NCBI GenBank assembly: GCA_001939145.1
Contig: LSRX01000183.1
Coordinates: forward strand, 282,158 to 346,157
Direction: 5' to 3'
DNA length: 64,000 bases
DNA from: Symbiodinium microadriaticum
Taxonomy: Eukaryota > Sar > Dinophyceae > Suessiales > Symbiodiniaceae
Part shown: piece by piece, positions 26,148 through 39,800 of the stretch
How positions within the stretch are numbered: the stretch's first letter is position 1
How the letters are laid out: each line of letters begins with the position of its first letter
The notes under the pieces: model-generated
Told to the model about the DNA's origin: nothing
What the model saw: the letters and a program-made list of their open reading frames with translations, nothing else
Databases searched by the model: none
Made by a program: the position numbers and the translations under genes

Positions 26148-29100
26148 TACATGTATAGATAGATCGATGGGTGTGCTGTTGGAGCCAGGATCGCCGGTGA
26201 CACACAATTCAACAGTCGGCAAGGTGCTAGACTAGACCCTCGACGTGGAAATCAATTTACCTGCATCGTGCTGCGTGACTGAATGCCGGTGAGGGGCATC
26301 CTCCACGCGTTTGAAGGGCGTACCCTTGTCCTTCTTTTCTTGCGCTTTTTCCTCCTCCATCGGCATCACAAGCTTCTAAGCCCGAAATAAGTGAATGCAT
26401 CAATCCTGCCCACAACTCCCTCCGGAGATGGATCCTGATCTCTTGGAGTCTCGCGTGCAGCGCTCAGGGCTGGTAAAAGTCTCGAAAGCCGAGCGCTACT
26501 GTAATGCCACGGAGCCCAAACCTCAGTAGCCGTCATAGTTTGGACTAGAAACCCTACCTAATTATAGTCTCCATTGTAGTTCCTTTTTTTTGGTTTACCC
26601 AAGTCTACATGAAGGATTCTAAAAGGTGACCCCAAAAAGGAACTACCATGGAGACCATAGGTAAATCCTAAATGGAGCGGACGGAAGGTTTAGAGTTCAG
26701 GGGGAGGTGCGCTTCATAAACCTTCGGCGTTGTCGGGGCTCTGGGACTTGGGATGTGGGGCCCTGGGGCTTTGGAGTTTAATTGGGGTTCAAATAATAGC
26801 AACAATAATTATAAAGATAATGCTAATGACAATAATAAGGAGCCCGAAAAAAGGGTAGTACCCGGGCTCAGAGTGTGGGGTTTGTGGGATGAGGTCTTTG
26901 GAACCCCCGGTTCAGGGTTCAGGACCCATTGGGTTTTTTGTTGGGATTGTGGCATGAGTGAGTGTAGACGGACTTCTCTAAAGCTTGCCATCAGGAGACA
27001 CAAACAACTAATGAAGGTCAGAGTTCAGCCGCAGCGATTTCATGCGGAGAATCCCCCACCCGAGAAAGCTTTTTGACTATTGCAACTCCCTGCGCCCCAG
27101 AAGAACTGAACTTCGCGGTCCTCCAACAAAAACCATCTTCAGCCTGAGCCCTACACCCCCAAAACCGCCGAAAGCCTTGAGAACTCCCCCCCCTTCTCAT
27201 GACCCCTTCCCTTCCGGTCCTTCTTCTGTTTCTTGGACCTGGGTTCTGGGTCTGCCAAGGGTAAAGATCCACGCAGGGCCGCTGACAGGTTCAGGGCTTT
27301 GGGGTTTAGGTGTTTTGGGTAAAGGAATGGTAATACCTACATTTAAAGGAGTACACCAAGACCCCCTGCCCCAGCTGTCAACAACATGTCAAGGACCGGC
27401 CGACGAGGCTCGCAAAGCCAAGCCCAACTCCAGGACCGTAGCGCACTTCGATGATGTTTGGAAACTGCCTGAACTCTGTTAAACCCATGCCCCCAAACTT
27501 TAAAGCCTAAACTGCCAGTGAAGCCCACAAAACTCTAAACCTAAGCTCCCAAAACCTTACACCCTAGAAACTCCCAATCTCTGAAGAAGCCCAGCTCCAG
27601 TCTATGATTCAAAGCCTCCAGGTATACAAAATAGTATCCATTTTGAGGTCTAAAGTCTATCAATGGTACCTACCTTTGGGCCCTTTGGGGAAAGCCGAGT
27701 CTTCGGGTCTGATTCAAAGCCTCAGCCAAGGCACTTCTTGTTGGAGCCTTCGGCTCCTTCCGCTCCCTTCGCCAGAAAAAACAGAGGGAGTTTAGGGGTT
27801 TAAGGGCTTAGTACTTAGGGCTTTAGGGGTTTGGGGTTTTAGGGGTTTAGGGCTTAAGGGGTTTAGGGGTTTAGGAGTTTAGGAGTTTAGGTGTGTAGGG
27901 GTTTACGGTTTTAGGGTTTAGGGTTTAGAGTGTCTATTGGGGTTCTTATTAGGACTCCCATAAGCGTTTCCTGATTCTGTGAAGGTTTAGGGTTTATGGT
28001 TTGGGGCTTTAGAAGGGGATCATAAGGTTTCGTATGTGGCTCGGCCAGGCTCTGTAAAGATTTATAGGCGCATCATGTAGACCCCTGATTGGTAAACCCA
28101 AAAGGGATGCAAGCATTACGGCCCGTAGAGACAGGGGTCTTTAGGATGAGGGCTCCTTATTATGATGATACTGTTGATGGTATAAATCCTGCGTCACCTT
28201 AAGGACCCTAAATTATGAGAGTTATGGTATATTCCTTATTATGGGTAATGCAGGATTTATATCATCAACCGTAGTAATACATTCTGCCAGGGTTCCGTAA
28301 GGGTGCAGCAGGGCTTAGAGTTGAAGGGTTCGATGTAAGACTACTGTCAGTGGGGATTCTGCATGGATCTGCGTCGACATATGGACACCCCACCTTTGTG
28401 GAAGGTTTCCTGTGGCTTTGGGTTTAAGGTTTGGTGTTCCGTGTTGCCCGATCGGAAATGCTTGCAATCAGGATCCTTCTAGTTTAGGGCATGTGAATGG
28501 CCTGGGCCAGTGTTTCGGTGCATCACCGCCGTGCCTGCAACGAAGACGAGGCTACTGACCGAGGAATAGAACCTGTCTGACTCAAACCACGATGAACGAA
28601 TCCACGGCTCAGTGGCAGATAAATATAGGTTTCAGGTGTCAGGGCTCAGGGCTTAGGCTCTAAGGTTTACAAACATAAAAGAGATTCCTAATTTTCTATG
28701 ATGTAGACACTAAGGAGCCTATAGGTTTGGGCTTCCTACCCACTGTGTTGGTGCTTAGGACCCTTTTTGTTAGGGTTTCGGGTTGAGAGAGAAAAGGGTG
28801 ATCTCTGACACATCCCACGAATCCTAAGCCCTGAACCCCAAACCCTTAAGGATGTACTTCCTAGATCCTCGCCAGAACCCTTCACCCACGGCCATATCTA
28901 TTTGGGGCTCATAATTAGATCCTACAAGCCGACAGGTCATGCCAGTTTCAGCTAGAACCCTAAACCCTAGGCCCTAGGCCCTTTCCACAGGCTTGAACTG
29001 AGCTCGCCCGGCCAAATCCCCTAGGGCCTAAACCCTAATCCCAGAGCCCTAAACCCAAACCCCTAAGCCCTCAAAACCCAAACCCTTGAACCCTGAACCC

Positions 29101-30257
29101 TAAGCCCCAACCCCTACGCCCTCTAGACCCTACTCCCTAAACCCTATACTCCCTACGGCCTATAGACCCTAAAGACCCTACTCCCTAAACGGAAAAGGGG
29201 GATCTTTGCCGCCGCCCTCGGGGCCTCGGCTGCGTCGCTCGCAGCCCAGGCGGCCTCGANNNNNNNNNNNNNNNNNNNNNNNNNNNNNNNNNNNNNNNNN
29301 NNNNNNNNNNNNNNNNNNNNNNNNNNNNNNNNNNNNNNNNNNNNNNNNNNNNNNNNNNNNNNNNNNNNNNNNNNNNNNNNNNNNNNNNNNNNNNNNNNNN
29401 NNNNNNNNNNNNNNNNNNNNNNNNNNNNNNNNNNNNNNNNNNNNNNNNNNNNNNNNNNNNNNNNNNNNNNNNNNNNNNNNNNNNNNNNNNNNNNNNNNNN
29501 NNNNNNNNNNNNNNNNNNNNNNNNNNNNNNNNNNNNNNNNNNNNNNNNNNNNNNNNNNNNNNNNNNNNNNNNNNNNNNNNNNNNNNNNNNNNNNNNNNNN
29601 NNNNNNNNNNNNNNNNNNNNNNNNNNNNNNNNNNNNNNNNNNNNNNNNNNNNNNNNNNNNNNNNNNNNNNNNNNNNNNNNNNNNNNNNNNNNNNNNNNNN
29701 NNNNNNNNNNNNNNNNNNNNNNNNNNNNNNNNNNNNNNNNNNNNNNNNNNNNNNNNNNNNNNNNNNNNNNNNNNNNNNNNNNNNNNNNNNNNNNNNNNNN
29801 NNNNNNNNNNNNNNNNNNNNNNNNNNNNNNNNNNNNNNNNNNNNNNNNNNNNNNNNNNNNNNNNNNNNNNNNNNNNNNNNNNNNNNNNNNNNNNNNNNNN
29901 NNNNNNNNNNNNNNNNNNNNNNNNNNNNNNNNNNNNNNNNNNNNNNNNNNNNNNNNNNNNNNNNNNNNNNNNNNNNNNNNNNNNNNNNNNNNNNNNNNNN
30001 NNNNNNNNNNNNNNNNNNNNNNNNNNNNNNNNNNNNNNNNNNNNNNNNNNNNNNNNNNNNNNNNNNNNNNNNNNNNNNNNNNNNNNNNNNNNNNNNNNNN
30101 NNNNNNNNNNNNNNNNNNNNNNNNNNNNNNNNNNNNNNNNNNNNNNNNNNNNNNNNNNNNNNNNNNNNNNNNNNNNNNNNNNTATACGTATACGTATACG
30201 TATACGTATACGTATACGTATACATATACATACACATATACATATACATATACATAT

Positions 30258-30326
<69 letters not shown>

Positions 30327-30382
30327 GACATAGACATAGACATAGACATACACATACATACATACATACATACATACATACA

Positions 30383-30414
<32 letters not shown>

Positions 30415-30508
30415 CACAGACACATGCATGTGTTTATTTGCTTGACTATTTATATATGTACACATGGCTACATGACTGCAAGCATACATATACGCATCTA
30501 AATATATA

Positions 30509-30544
<36 letters not shown>

Positions 30545-33500
30545 TGTATGTATGTATGTACATGTACGTGCATGTGTACGCATGTAACGTACTCATGTGT
30601 AAGTATACACGTGTGTGTATAAGTATACTCTGGTAACCACAGGGAACGCCGTCGCAGAAGCGTTTAGGTTGAGGGCTTTGGGTTCAAGGCAAAGGGTTAG
30701 GATTCTACTTTTTGGTCACGCGACGAAGACCCCATGTTCTCCCTATGGCCTGGGTGATGGCTACGCATAAGCCATGTCCAGTGCATACACATCAACAACG
30801 GCCCCAGAAGCATCCAGACAGAAAGATAGGCGAACAGAGCCTTCCTACTGCCTACTGAGATGTTCCTTTGGCTCAGTAACTCGCAAGATCGGTGAAGGGG
30901 GCGATACTAAGTGGACTTGCTACTTCTGCTACTGCATGAAAAAAGCCTCCATGTACACCCCAAACCCGCAGAATCCTATTCGTAGATCCGGGGGACCTAA
31001 ATGCCTAACGCCGCCAACATCACAAAAGTTATCGCCTATCTCCATAGCTACCTAGCTGGACCTAGCTACCTACCTACCTACCTGCCTGCCTGCCTACCTA
31101 CGTATCTATCTGAACTACTCAAAACGACCTTCCGAGCTGCCCAAAGCTACTTTCCTACCCTTCAGGTCACGAAGAGCCCCCGCACCTCAATCGCCTCTCG
31201 CTTCCTCTTCTTGTTGGCCCGCGGCCTCGGTTGAGATCAAAACGGCCCAGACCCACCAACTACCCTCGATTTTACCTGAAATACCCACTATTGGAAACTC
31301 TGAGGGCCTTCTAAAGGACTATAAGGTCTCTATTACATGACCACAAGGGCTCTGCTACAGGACTATACGGTCTTTTTTTTCACGACTCTAAGGGCTCTAG
31401 CGGGGAGCTTCAGGGTTTGGGTTTCGGGGCAGCCCTCAGCAGCCCAGCCGAAGGCGTTTTCAAAGAACTGTATAGGGTTAGCCATGTTTTTTTCTCATGG
31501 AAACATCAATCAATCAATCTATAATATCATTATAATTATCTATATCTATATCTATGAATCTATATCTATATATCTATATCTATATATATATATATACACA
31601 CATACACATTGGGGTCCCTAGAGTAAGGATCCAACTATGCGGGGTTCTGTGGGAAGGTCACGTATTTCTCTTAAACTCCCGTATATCCAGATTGTCTGTT
31701 GCACTTCCGCTTGGCTTAGTTTGAACGATGTCTCAACCCTCAGCCGGGCAACCGTACTTCCGCGTTTTCCGAATTTACCGAGTTTAAGTTTTCTTGTTTG
31801 TGGATCGTAATCATGCATGGTTGAGCCAGCTGAGGAAACATGTCAGAGGACTGAGTGAGTACAAAGGCCTTTTTTGAGCAGGGGCTGCAGCGCACTTTGC
31901 CCTGAGTATAGAGGCCTGAACATTTAATTTGGGCTATGGCTTAATTTCGCAAAACAAATCAACTGGGGAACCATCAGTAAGACTTTTTCGATTGTCATTG
32001 GCATTATTCAGGTTATTATTCCTATTTCTGTTTTCATGTGTTTAGTGTTGCTAGCAAAAATGTTAGGATTCCCACAGACCAGACGAAAATGAGCCTTTAA
32101 CCCCGTGAACCTGAACTTGAGAAGCTAAAGCTAAAGCAAAGTCCAAGCTCACGACGCTTCCTCTGCGGCTCCATTTGTTGGTGCGCTGGTCGTCTCCCCT
32201 CCTCCTGAGAGTATCCGGGCTCCAGTCGAAGGAACCATACCTTAATAATTACTAGTGTTACAACCAATGACTATTGTTACAATTGTTATTATTTTTTACT
32301 ATAGTTATCATTATAACTCCATGCCCGACAAAACTAGGGGGGTATGTGGGCCATTTTGAGTCTGAAGGGATCCTCGCCCAAACAATTCCAGAAACCCAAC
32401 GTCTTAGCCGCTGTCGGTAGGGTCAAGCGGTTTCCCGTTTAGAGTTTTTTTCTGCCTCACGGTTTAGGGTTTAGGGTCATGAAGGTGTCACTGTGTGATG
32501 GCACTGGCCATGGACAAGCTGATACTGACTCCCCAGTGCCCTCAACCCTAAACCCCTAGAGCCCTTAAACCCCTAAACCCCTAAATCCGCCCTAAACCCT
32601 AAGATTCTGGAGATGGAAATGGATGCTAAGCAGCTTTCAATGTTGCGAAGGATAGACAGTAAAGAACTATCCACGCCCTGAACCCTCAACACTAAACCTT
32701 AAACCCTTATTTACAGCTCCTGATCAAAAAGCATTGTTACCTTCTGGAGCTTCGGGGAACGTGACTTGAGCCGTACGCCTTGCTGAAGGGTTGTCGGTTG
32801 AGCGTTTTGCCCATTCAACCCTCACTGCAAAAGCCTTCGTCAAAGAGACACCTGACATCAACGATCAAGTTGACAGTGCTATGCAAAAGTCCCATGCACG
32901 ACATGTCGCAAACAAAACACCATCACCACACTGCTTCGGGGACTAAAATCACCCTAAAACCCTGCAAAACAGCAGGGACGGAACGGCCCCTCCTGTAGCG
33001 GCAGCGTTGGCTTCCAGCCATGCCTGGACCAGCAAGAAGCCCCGCGATGCTTAAGGCTGAAGCGGCTTAAAAGGGGAGAAGTTGCTGAAGGGGCTCACTT
33101 CTAGGATCCCCGTCCTGCTTCGGAAAGATTTTTTTCTCAATTTCGGGCCCCTGTTTCTGGGGTTAGCTGGGCTCTAGGTTTGTTGTTCTCTGTTTCTCTT
33201 TCCACTTAAAAGGAAGTCTTGCAGTGGAAGGGCGGGTGGCTCAAGAAAGTGTAGGTTCAGGCATCTCGTGTCTAGCACCTTCGGGCACAGCAAGGGCTGC
33301 TTGGGGTTCAGTATCACGACCTCAACCAGGCCGAGCGCTTCGGGATTTCGCATGTCAGGATACAGGGCTTCGGGTCGAGGCTTCTTGTTGCGATGTTGCG
33401 ATTCCAAGCGCTAGGGTTTACCGAAGTGCAGGAAAGCTGAGCATCAGAGTTTTGAACATAGAGCCACGACGACCCTGCAGCTACTGGTTTCTAAAAATAA

Positions 33501-33788
33501 AAGAAAAAAACATCCTCAAGAGTGACTCTGAAGGCTGCCCTAGCTACGAGTAAGGATACCGAATCCCCACAAACACATCCGCTAATCCCCAAGGGCCCAG
33601 GCCAAAAGCCCTGAACCCTAGCGGCCCCACGTCCCGAAACCTGAGCAAGGAAGGGGGGATTAATAATTAGAATAGGGTTTTGGGGGTTCCCTCTTATAAA
33701 AAAAATAAGTAAATCAATAAATAATAAATGAATGAATGAATGAATGAAATAAATAAACAAATAAATGAATAACTAAAAGGAAATATAT

Positions 33789-33825
<37 letters not shown>

Positions 33826-36800
33826 TAGTGTACTATACCCCCAAACACTGTTCCAACTATTAAGGCCCTTATGTTATGCTCTGCCTGGCATGCAGCAACA
33901 AGCTCCAGTGGCTGAAGCGCCTTTGCCTTCTTTGGCTTGACCTGAAGAGATGCACAATGTAGGAGGAACGCCATCTTGGGGGAGTTTTTGGTTGGTATCC
34001 CCGGAGAACTCTGAGATCCATAATCTTGTGGGCCGGAACAGGGATCCGGGTAGCCCCAATCCCAGAACCAATCCCAAATGGGGACACGTCAACACCTACC
34101 GGGGCGAAACTTGACTATCGCTCCATGAATCTCCAGTCCCCAACAGTGTTCAAATCTTCTTCTTCGACCACATGTAGGAAAGAACAGTGTCGAAAGTTGC
34201 ACCAACAATCTTGGGTACTCCTCTGACTTCGGGATTCGCAAAGGGATACTTGACCTTGACCAAGAGGAGTCTCGAAGGGAGCCCTCGCAACTCAGAGCAG
34301 GACTTCAGAATTCAGCATCCTAGTGTGAAGTTCTCGAACTGCATACTCTAACCCATACAATCCCCACAACATCCTAAACCAAGACCTCTCTCGATCCCAC
34401 AGTCTAGGACTTCAAACTTATGAGCTGGCTTGCCCCTGGAAGCCACTTGATGCCTTGACTGTCGCTCCGTTCTTGAGATTGTGCACACTACACGAACAAT
34501 CGAACATTGTTCACAAGAGCTGTCTTGCGAACATAAACATAAACCCTATAAGCGCTAAACCCTAACGGCCCTGACATAAACTCCGAGGCCCCGTGCCACA
34601 GGAAGGTCTTCCAGCGCAGAGGTTTCCTTCCAGGTTTAGGGTTGCTCAAACCCAAACCTTCTGACGTCCTACTCTATAGGGTCCTTACAGTTAGAGTAGG
34701 GGTTTGTGGCGCCTTGTAGTATAGCCATACAGAGACTAACCATAAGGGTTCAAGGCTACCCACTCTGCCTCTCAATGGGACTATGGGACTCGACCTGGGT
34801 GCTGCCTTCCGACAGTTGGCTTTCGGCCCCCAAGCCCCAAGCTCCGTGAAGACGAAGCTTCAAAAGCCTGATTTCGAAACTCTGGGTAATAGGGGCCTCA
34901 ATAATTAGAACACTTCTTCTTTTGCATGTTTTTTTTGTGGGGTCTTCAAAGGTGTCGTAGGTTTTGCATACTTGATATAATCCGGATTGGGTTTCGGTGC
35001 ATCTTACAGACTAAGTGTGTAGGGAAGAATACGGGGATAAGTGTTCCCATCTCCACAATACCCACATTACCCGCGACAGTCTACTATTTACTACGTCCCT
35101 CAAAATTCTATACTTCGGCTTCTATCAGGCCAAGTGAAACACTCCAGTGCAGACCTTCCCTCTGCATCACGCGCACCACTGAGAAAGCCTTACGAATCCC
35201 TCATGCGAACCGTATGAAAACACCGGTGCAAAACCCCACGCATCCCTATGCGGCCTTTTCAAAGACCTTCAAGGTCTTGTTGAGGCCACTCTCGGTCAGA
35301 AAGCGCTTGACTGCCGGATAGATGTCCTTAGAGCTCGAGGTGCTGCTAGGTTTGGGTCTGCAGAGCTTAGGGTTTAGGACTCCCAGGATGCACTTTTTCA
35401 TCATGGCCCCCATTTTTGGCATGGAATGGAAGGCTCATCAACCCCGAAAACCTGACTCACTAGTGTTGTGTAGTACCTTCTAGGGTACCAACCATGCGGC
35501 AGGCTATCCCAAAAATACCACAGTTTACAGGGTCTCGGTAGTCCCCCAAACTAGTCGTTTCTTTTGAGCTGCAGGTCGGCCTCAACACAGGCCCGGACCC
35601 TCCCCTCCAAGCTGTTAAGCAGAGAAGCGCTCCCGACGAGTATCCCACCATTTTTAACTTATTTGAAGATTGCTCCTTCCACCCTGAAAAATCAATCGAC
35701 ACCAAAAAGCTGCACCCCTAAAACCCACGAAGAATAGCTCCATTGCGCATAGTATAGGGGCCTGAACCATTTTTGACAGGGGTACTATAACTACAATCAG
35801 GAACCCCAAGGGGTAATATGAGATAGTATACTGTATACTCTAACTGTACATACTCAGGGTCCCGAAGGAGCACTCGTAGTAATTAGCTCGAGCTCCGCAT
35901 TTTCTCAAGTGGTGTGGGAGAGGCAGCCCCTAAACCCTAAACCGCCCAAACCCAAGACCGTGGGAAAGCAGCCAGGTCACCGATGGGTTGACCCTCATGC
36001 TGTGATCCTGCGGGCTTCTCGCACTCAGGGTTTCTTGCAACCATAAAGGGGGTGACTGTAATCTAGCTATATTTTGAAGCTAAGGGAACTCTCCGGGGCT
36101 GTCATGAGGGTTCTCATGAGATTACTTTACAGCTTACTAGATGCACGCCTATCCGAAGCATATCCTGTGAAACCCCGACATGTGGAACCCTAAACCGCCA
36201 ATTCTTGCCTTATGGTCTTGGGATGTATTGTGATACACCTGGGTTCAGGAACTCTTATCAAGGAGCAATATCGGACAGCATTCAGGCTTCTTTGTATATA
36301 AACACTATATACTCTACGTTCTGACCGCTGCAGATGATCCGAAAGCTTAAAGATGACCCGGTTCCTGTAGCCTCGCTATCGCATCCCTACAAACGCAGAA
36401 GCATGCCGAAGAGTAGCACCATGAGCCGGTAGATCGCACTGTTGAACAGGCATGAACATCATGAACAGACACGCCACTAGAGAAGTTTGGAAACCACATC
36501 TTACGTGTGCAGATATGTCGGTGTGTCTATGCGCTTACGTGTTCATACTTCCATGAACGTGTGTTTGTAGGTGTATGAACACAGTCAATCAACCAGTATA
36601 TATATATACACACATATATATATATATATATACACATGTCTGATACATGTCTGAAGACGCACGCACACATACGTATGTACTCGTGATCCTCCTGTGAGTG
36701 CAGCAATCAGACATCATATTACCGAAGCCGGAAGCTGTCCTGCTTCTCCTAGGCAGCTGTGTCTTACCTGGGTATAAATGACACAGAAACACAGAAACAT

Positions 36801-39800
36801 ATGCCGAAAGCCCAAGCCCCCACTCCCCTGCGGTGCAGAAGCATGCATTTGACCAGGGTGTTGGGGGACTCTATGCGATAAATATTCGATGGCAGTATGG
36901 TAAGTTTTGGTATTCGGCTTTCAGCGCATGCGCATGACACCCTAACACCCGAAAAACGAAGGGGCGCAGTCCTGCAGCGCAGGCGCAGCGACAGGAAAAA
37001 CGAGTGGCTTGGAGCCGAGGGGCTGCGCTTTAACAGCGGAATTGGTTGCGGAGTTAGCTCTTCACAAGCCAAGAAACCCTACACACAAAAAAAGAATCCC
37101 GAAACGAGACTTTCAACAAAAACACTTAACTAAAGCCCCAGCCAAAGCCTGAAAGAGAGTCTGCTCTGCCTGTGAAACTTTCACGACAAAAACCGAGCCC
37201 TAGATTCTCATCTAAACCCCTCAACCCTACAGCCCTAACCCTGAGGCCCCTATGTTAGCATGGCTGCCCCACAAAAGGCAACACAACCCTTTCATTGGAG
37301 TCTCCGAATACAAAACGAGCACGGCAGCCCCAAACCGTAGCGTTCAAGCTTGGAAAGTTTAACAACACTCTTCCTCAGCGTACCTTATTTTTGTCTATAC
37401 TAGAATGTACCTCCAAACCGAGTCCCATCACTAAGGCCCGTATATGATAGAGCCCTTATAGTCATCCTTACCGAACTTAACACCCTCAAAGAATCCCTTT
37501 CAAACGGAATCCTTCAAAACAACAACCTTTTTTGAACCCAGACTCTGCCAATCAGCTGAACAACAACCTAAACTCTAAACCTCCATCCAATACACCCACC
37601 CCTAAACCCCAAAACCGGACCCACTGTGTCATGTAGGGACCCGGCATCTTCCTCCGTGCTCCCCTCGGAAGGCCCTTGGCTGCTTCGGGTGGCCACGAGC
37701 AAGGCTTCCGGTCCCGAAACGTTGAGGGAGAGAGCCTCTCAGGGGATCCCTTAAAGGAGCCTTTGTGTTACAGGGTATTTAGGTTTTCGGGTTTGGATTT
37801 TAGGGCTTAGGGTGTAGGGGAGTTTGAATCGACGGTGTTTTTTTTTTGAGGGGCTTTGTTGGCTCTTCCGCTTGAAGGTTCTTTTGTAGGGCTCTCGGTC
37901 TCGGGAGTACCATGCTGCTGATTAACTGAATCATTAGTCAGGCTGGAAATATTGCTATTTTTGGGGTACTACTACTAGGAAGTTTAGAGTATTTAGAGTG
38001 TCCGAGCGTTGAGTGAGGGTTTTCGGTTTCTCAAGTCTCGAAACCTTGATTGGTGCACTCCTGACGAGGCAACTGAAACATTGAAACGAACAACTCGACC
38101 TATAGAATCGCCCGAAAAGGAGCATCATACCTCTCTGGAATCTACACTGGGACAGTTCCGCCGAGCTTGCTGTAGGGCTGATCGAAAGGCCATGTGTCTG
38201 AGGACACGGGAGCGCAATATAAACCGCCAGCTGCAGCCCGAGAACCGGAACCCTCCTCCCCGAACCTTCGAAAACTCGAAAAAAAACACCTTAGCCCTTT
38301 AGACTTCAGACCCGGAAAACCCAAAGCCTTCAAACTTTGACCCGTAAATCCCAAGCCTTGCAGTAGGAGCTTTGGCGAGGCAAGGCTCTGAGCCACTTCG
38401 GGTCGAAGTTGCCCTGGAGGTTTGCCACGCGGCCTGGGCTCAGATACCTAAAGCTTTCGAGAGCAGGATTAAGCCTTTTGTAGGGTTTTCTTTGGGCTTG
38501 GTCTAGGATTTTCGAGTCTGGGCGAACATTTTGAGTAATTAGCAGCATTTCTGCTTCGAGCTGGCATATAAGGCTTGCATGAGTGTACGGTGCATGAGAG
38601 CTCCCCGAATTGTGGCCGTAGCTTCGAGACGCGCAAGTATGAGGCACTTCTGGCCCACTTCGGACAACTGACCGCGATGATAACGACCAGAACGATGAAG
38701 AGACGGAGGGTGAAAGCAACAGTGTTGATCGGTTGCCACTGCATGGAGCTCAGAAACTTCAACCCAATTCTAAATGCTAGCTACTGTAGTCAGGATCGCC
38801 AGAAACTCTGTCCGTGGGGTCTGCTCTCAGCAAACACGAGGTCTCCATCCGCAAACCCAGATCCCGGCAGCCAAACCCTCCAACATCAGAACCTCAGAAT
38901 CCGAAAAATTCACGACTTTGCAAACAGGTAGAGCCATACGACCGCCAAATCCTGAGCAAAGCATGAGCTCCACGCCAAATGCTGAAGACAGAGCAATCAT
39001 ACGAAACCTTGCAGCCACCCTCAAAGTTAAGTTTAAGCCAGAACCCTGGAAACCCCAAGCCCTACACTCCGGCACTCTGTGGGCCTCCGGTTTTCGCAGC
39101 CTCTGCCTGTGGCAAACACCGTGGTGTGAACTCACTGGCAACGACGAGAAGCGGAAGAAACAACACCACGCTGTACATGACGGCCACAAAAAGCTTATCC
39201 CTAACCCCCCGGTACCAACTATATAGGGTCATAGAGCTTTTGGGGCCCTTTAGGGTAGGTACCTGCAGGGTTATCGCGTATTGACTAACACCTTTTCGTG
39301 CTCACGTGGCCTTCAGCTGCGAGGAAGCCTCAGCGAGGTCCGTGGCAGTGTCCACGGTCACGACGTCGTAGCCGGCCTCGGACAGGTACCCTAAGGGGGC
39401 CTTAAGAAAGGGTTCCTTCACGGCTTCTGTAGCTTTTTGGTGGTGACTTGCTGAGGCTTTGGGGCGGAGGGTTTGGGGCACTGGGGGGGGGGGTCCGACT
39501 CCAGGTTCTGCTACTTTGCCCTCCAGAGATCCGAAACCTCAACGACCGAAGCTGATCCCACCCCCCGAAAGTCAGCCCTAAACCCTAAACCCTCCAAGTC
39601 AGGCCTAGTTCCCGAGATGGATTCGGATCTCCGGGTTCTCTGGAGCCGAGTAGAAGGCAGGGGTATAGGGGTTTGGGGTTTAGGGTTTAGCGCAGGGGTA
39701 AGGATTTAGGGTTTCGACTCACGCACACTCACACAAGGTTTAGGGTTTAGGGTTCACGCAGGGGCAAGGGTCTGGGGTCTTGGCATCGGACTATCGGGTG

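Noticed and set aside
25883..26235. Several ORFs of Ile/Tyr/His/Val
   Set aside because: Pure translation of AT/AC microsatellites.
29153..30573. Open frames of 370-460 residues crossing the gap
   Set aside because: They consist of Ns plus microsatellite-derived Tyr/Met/Val/Ile repeats.
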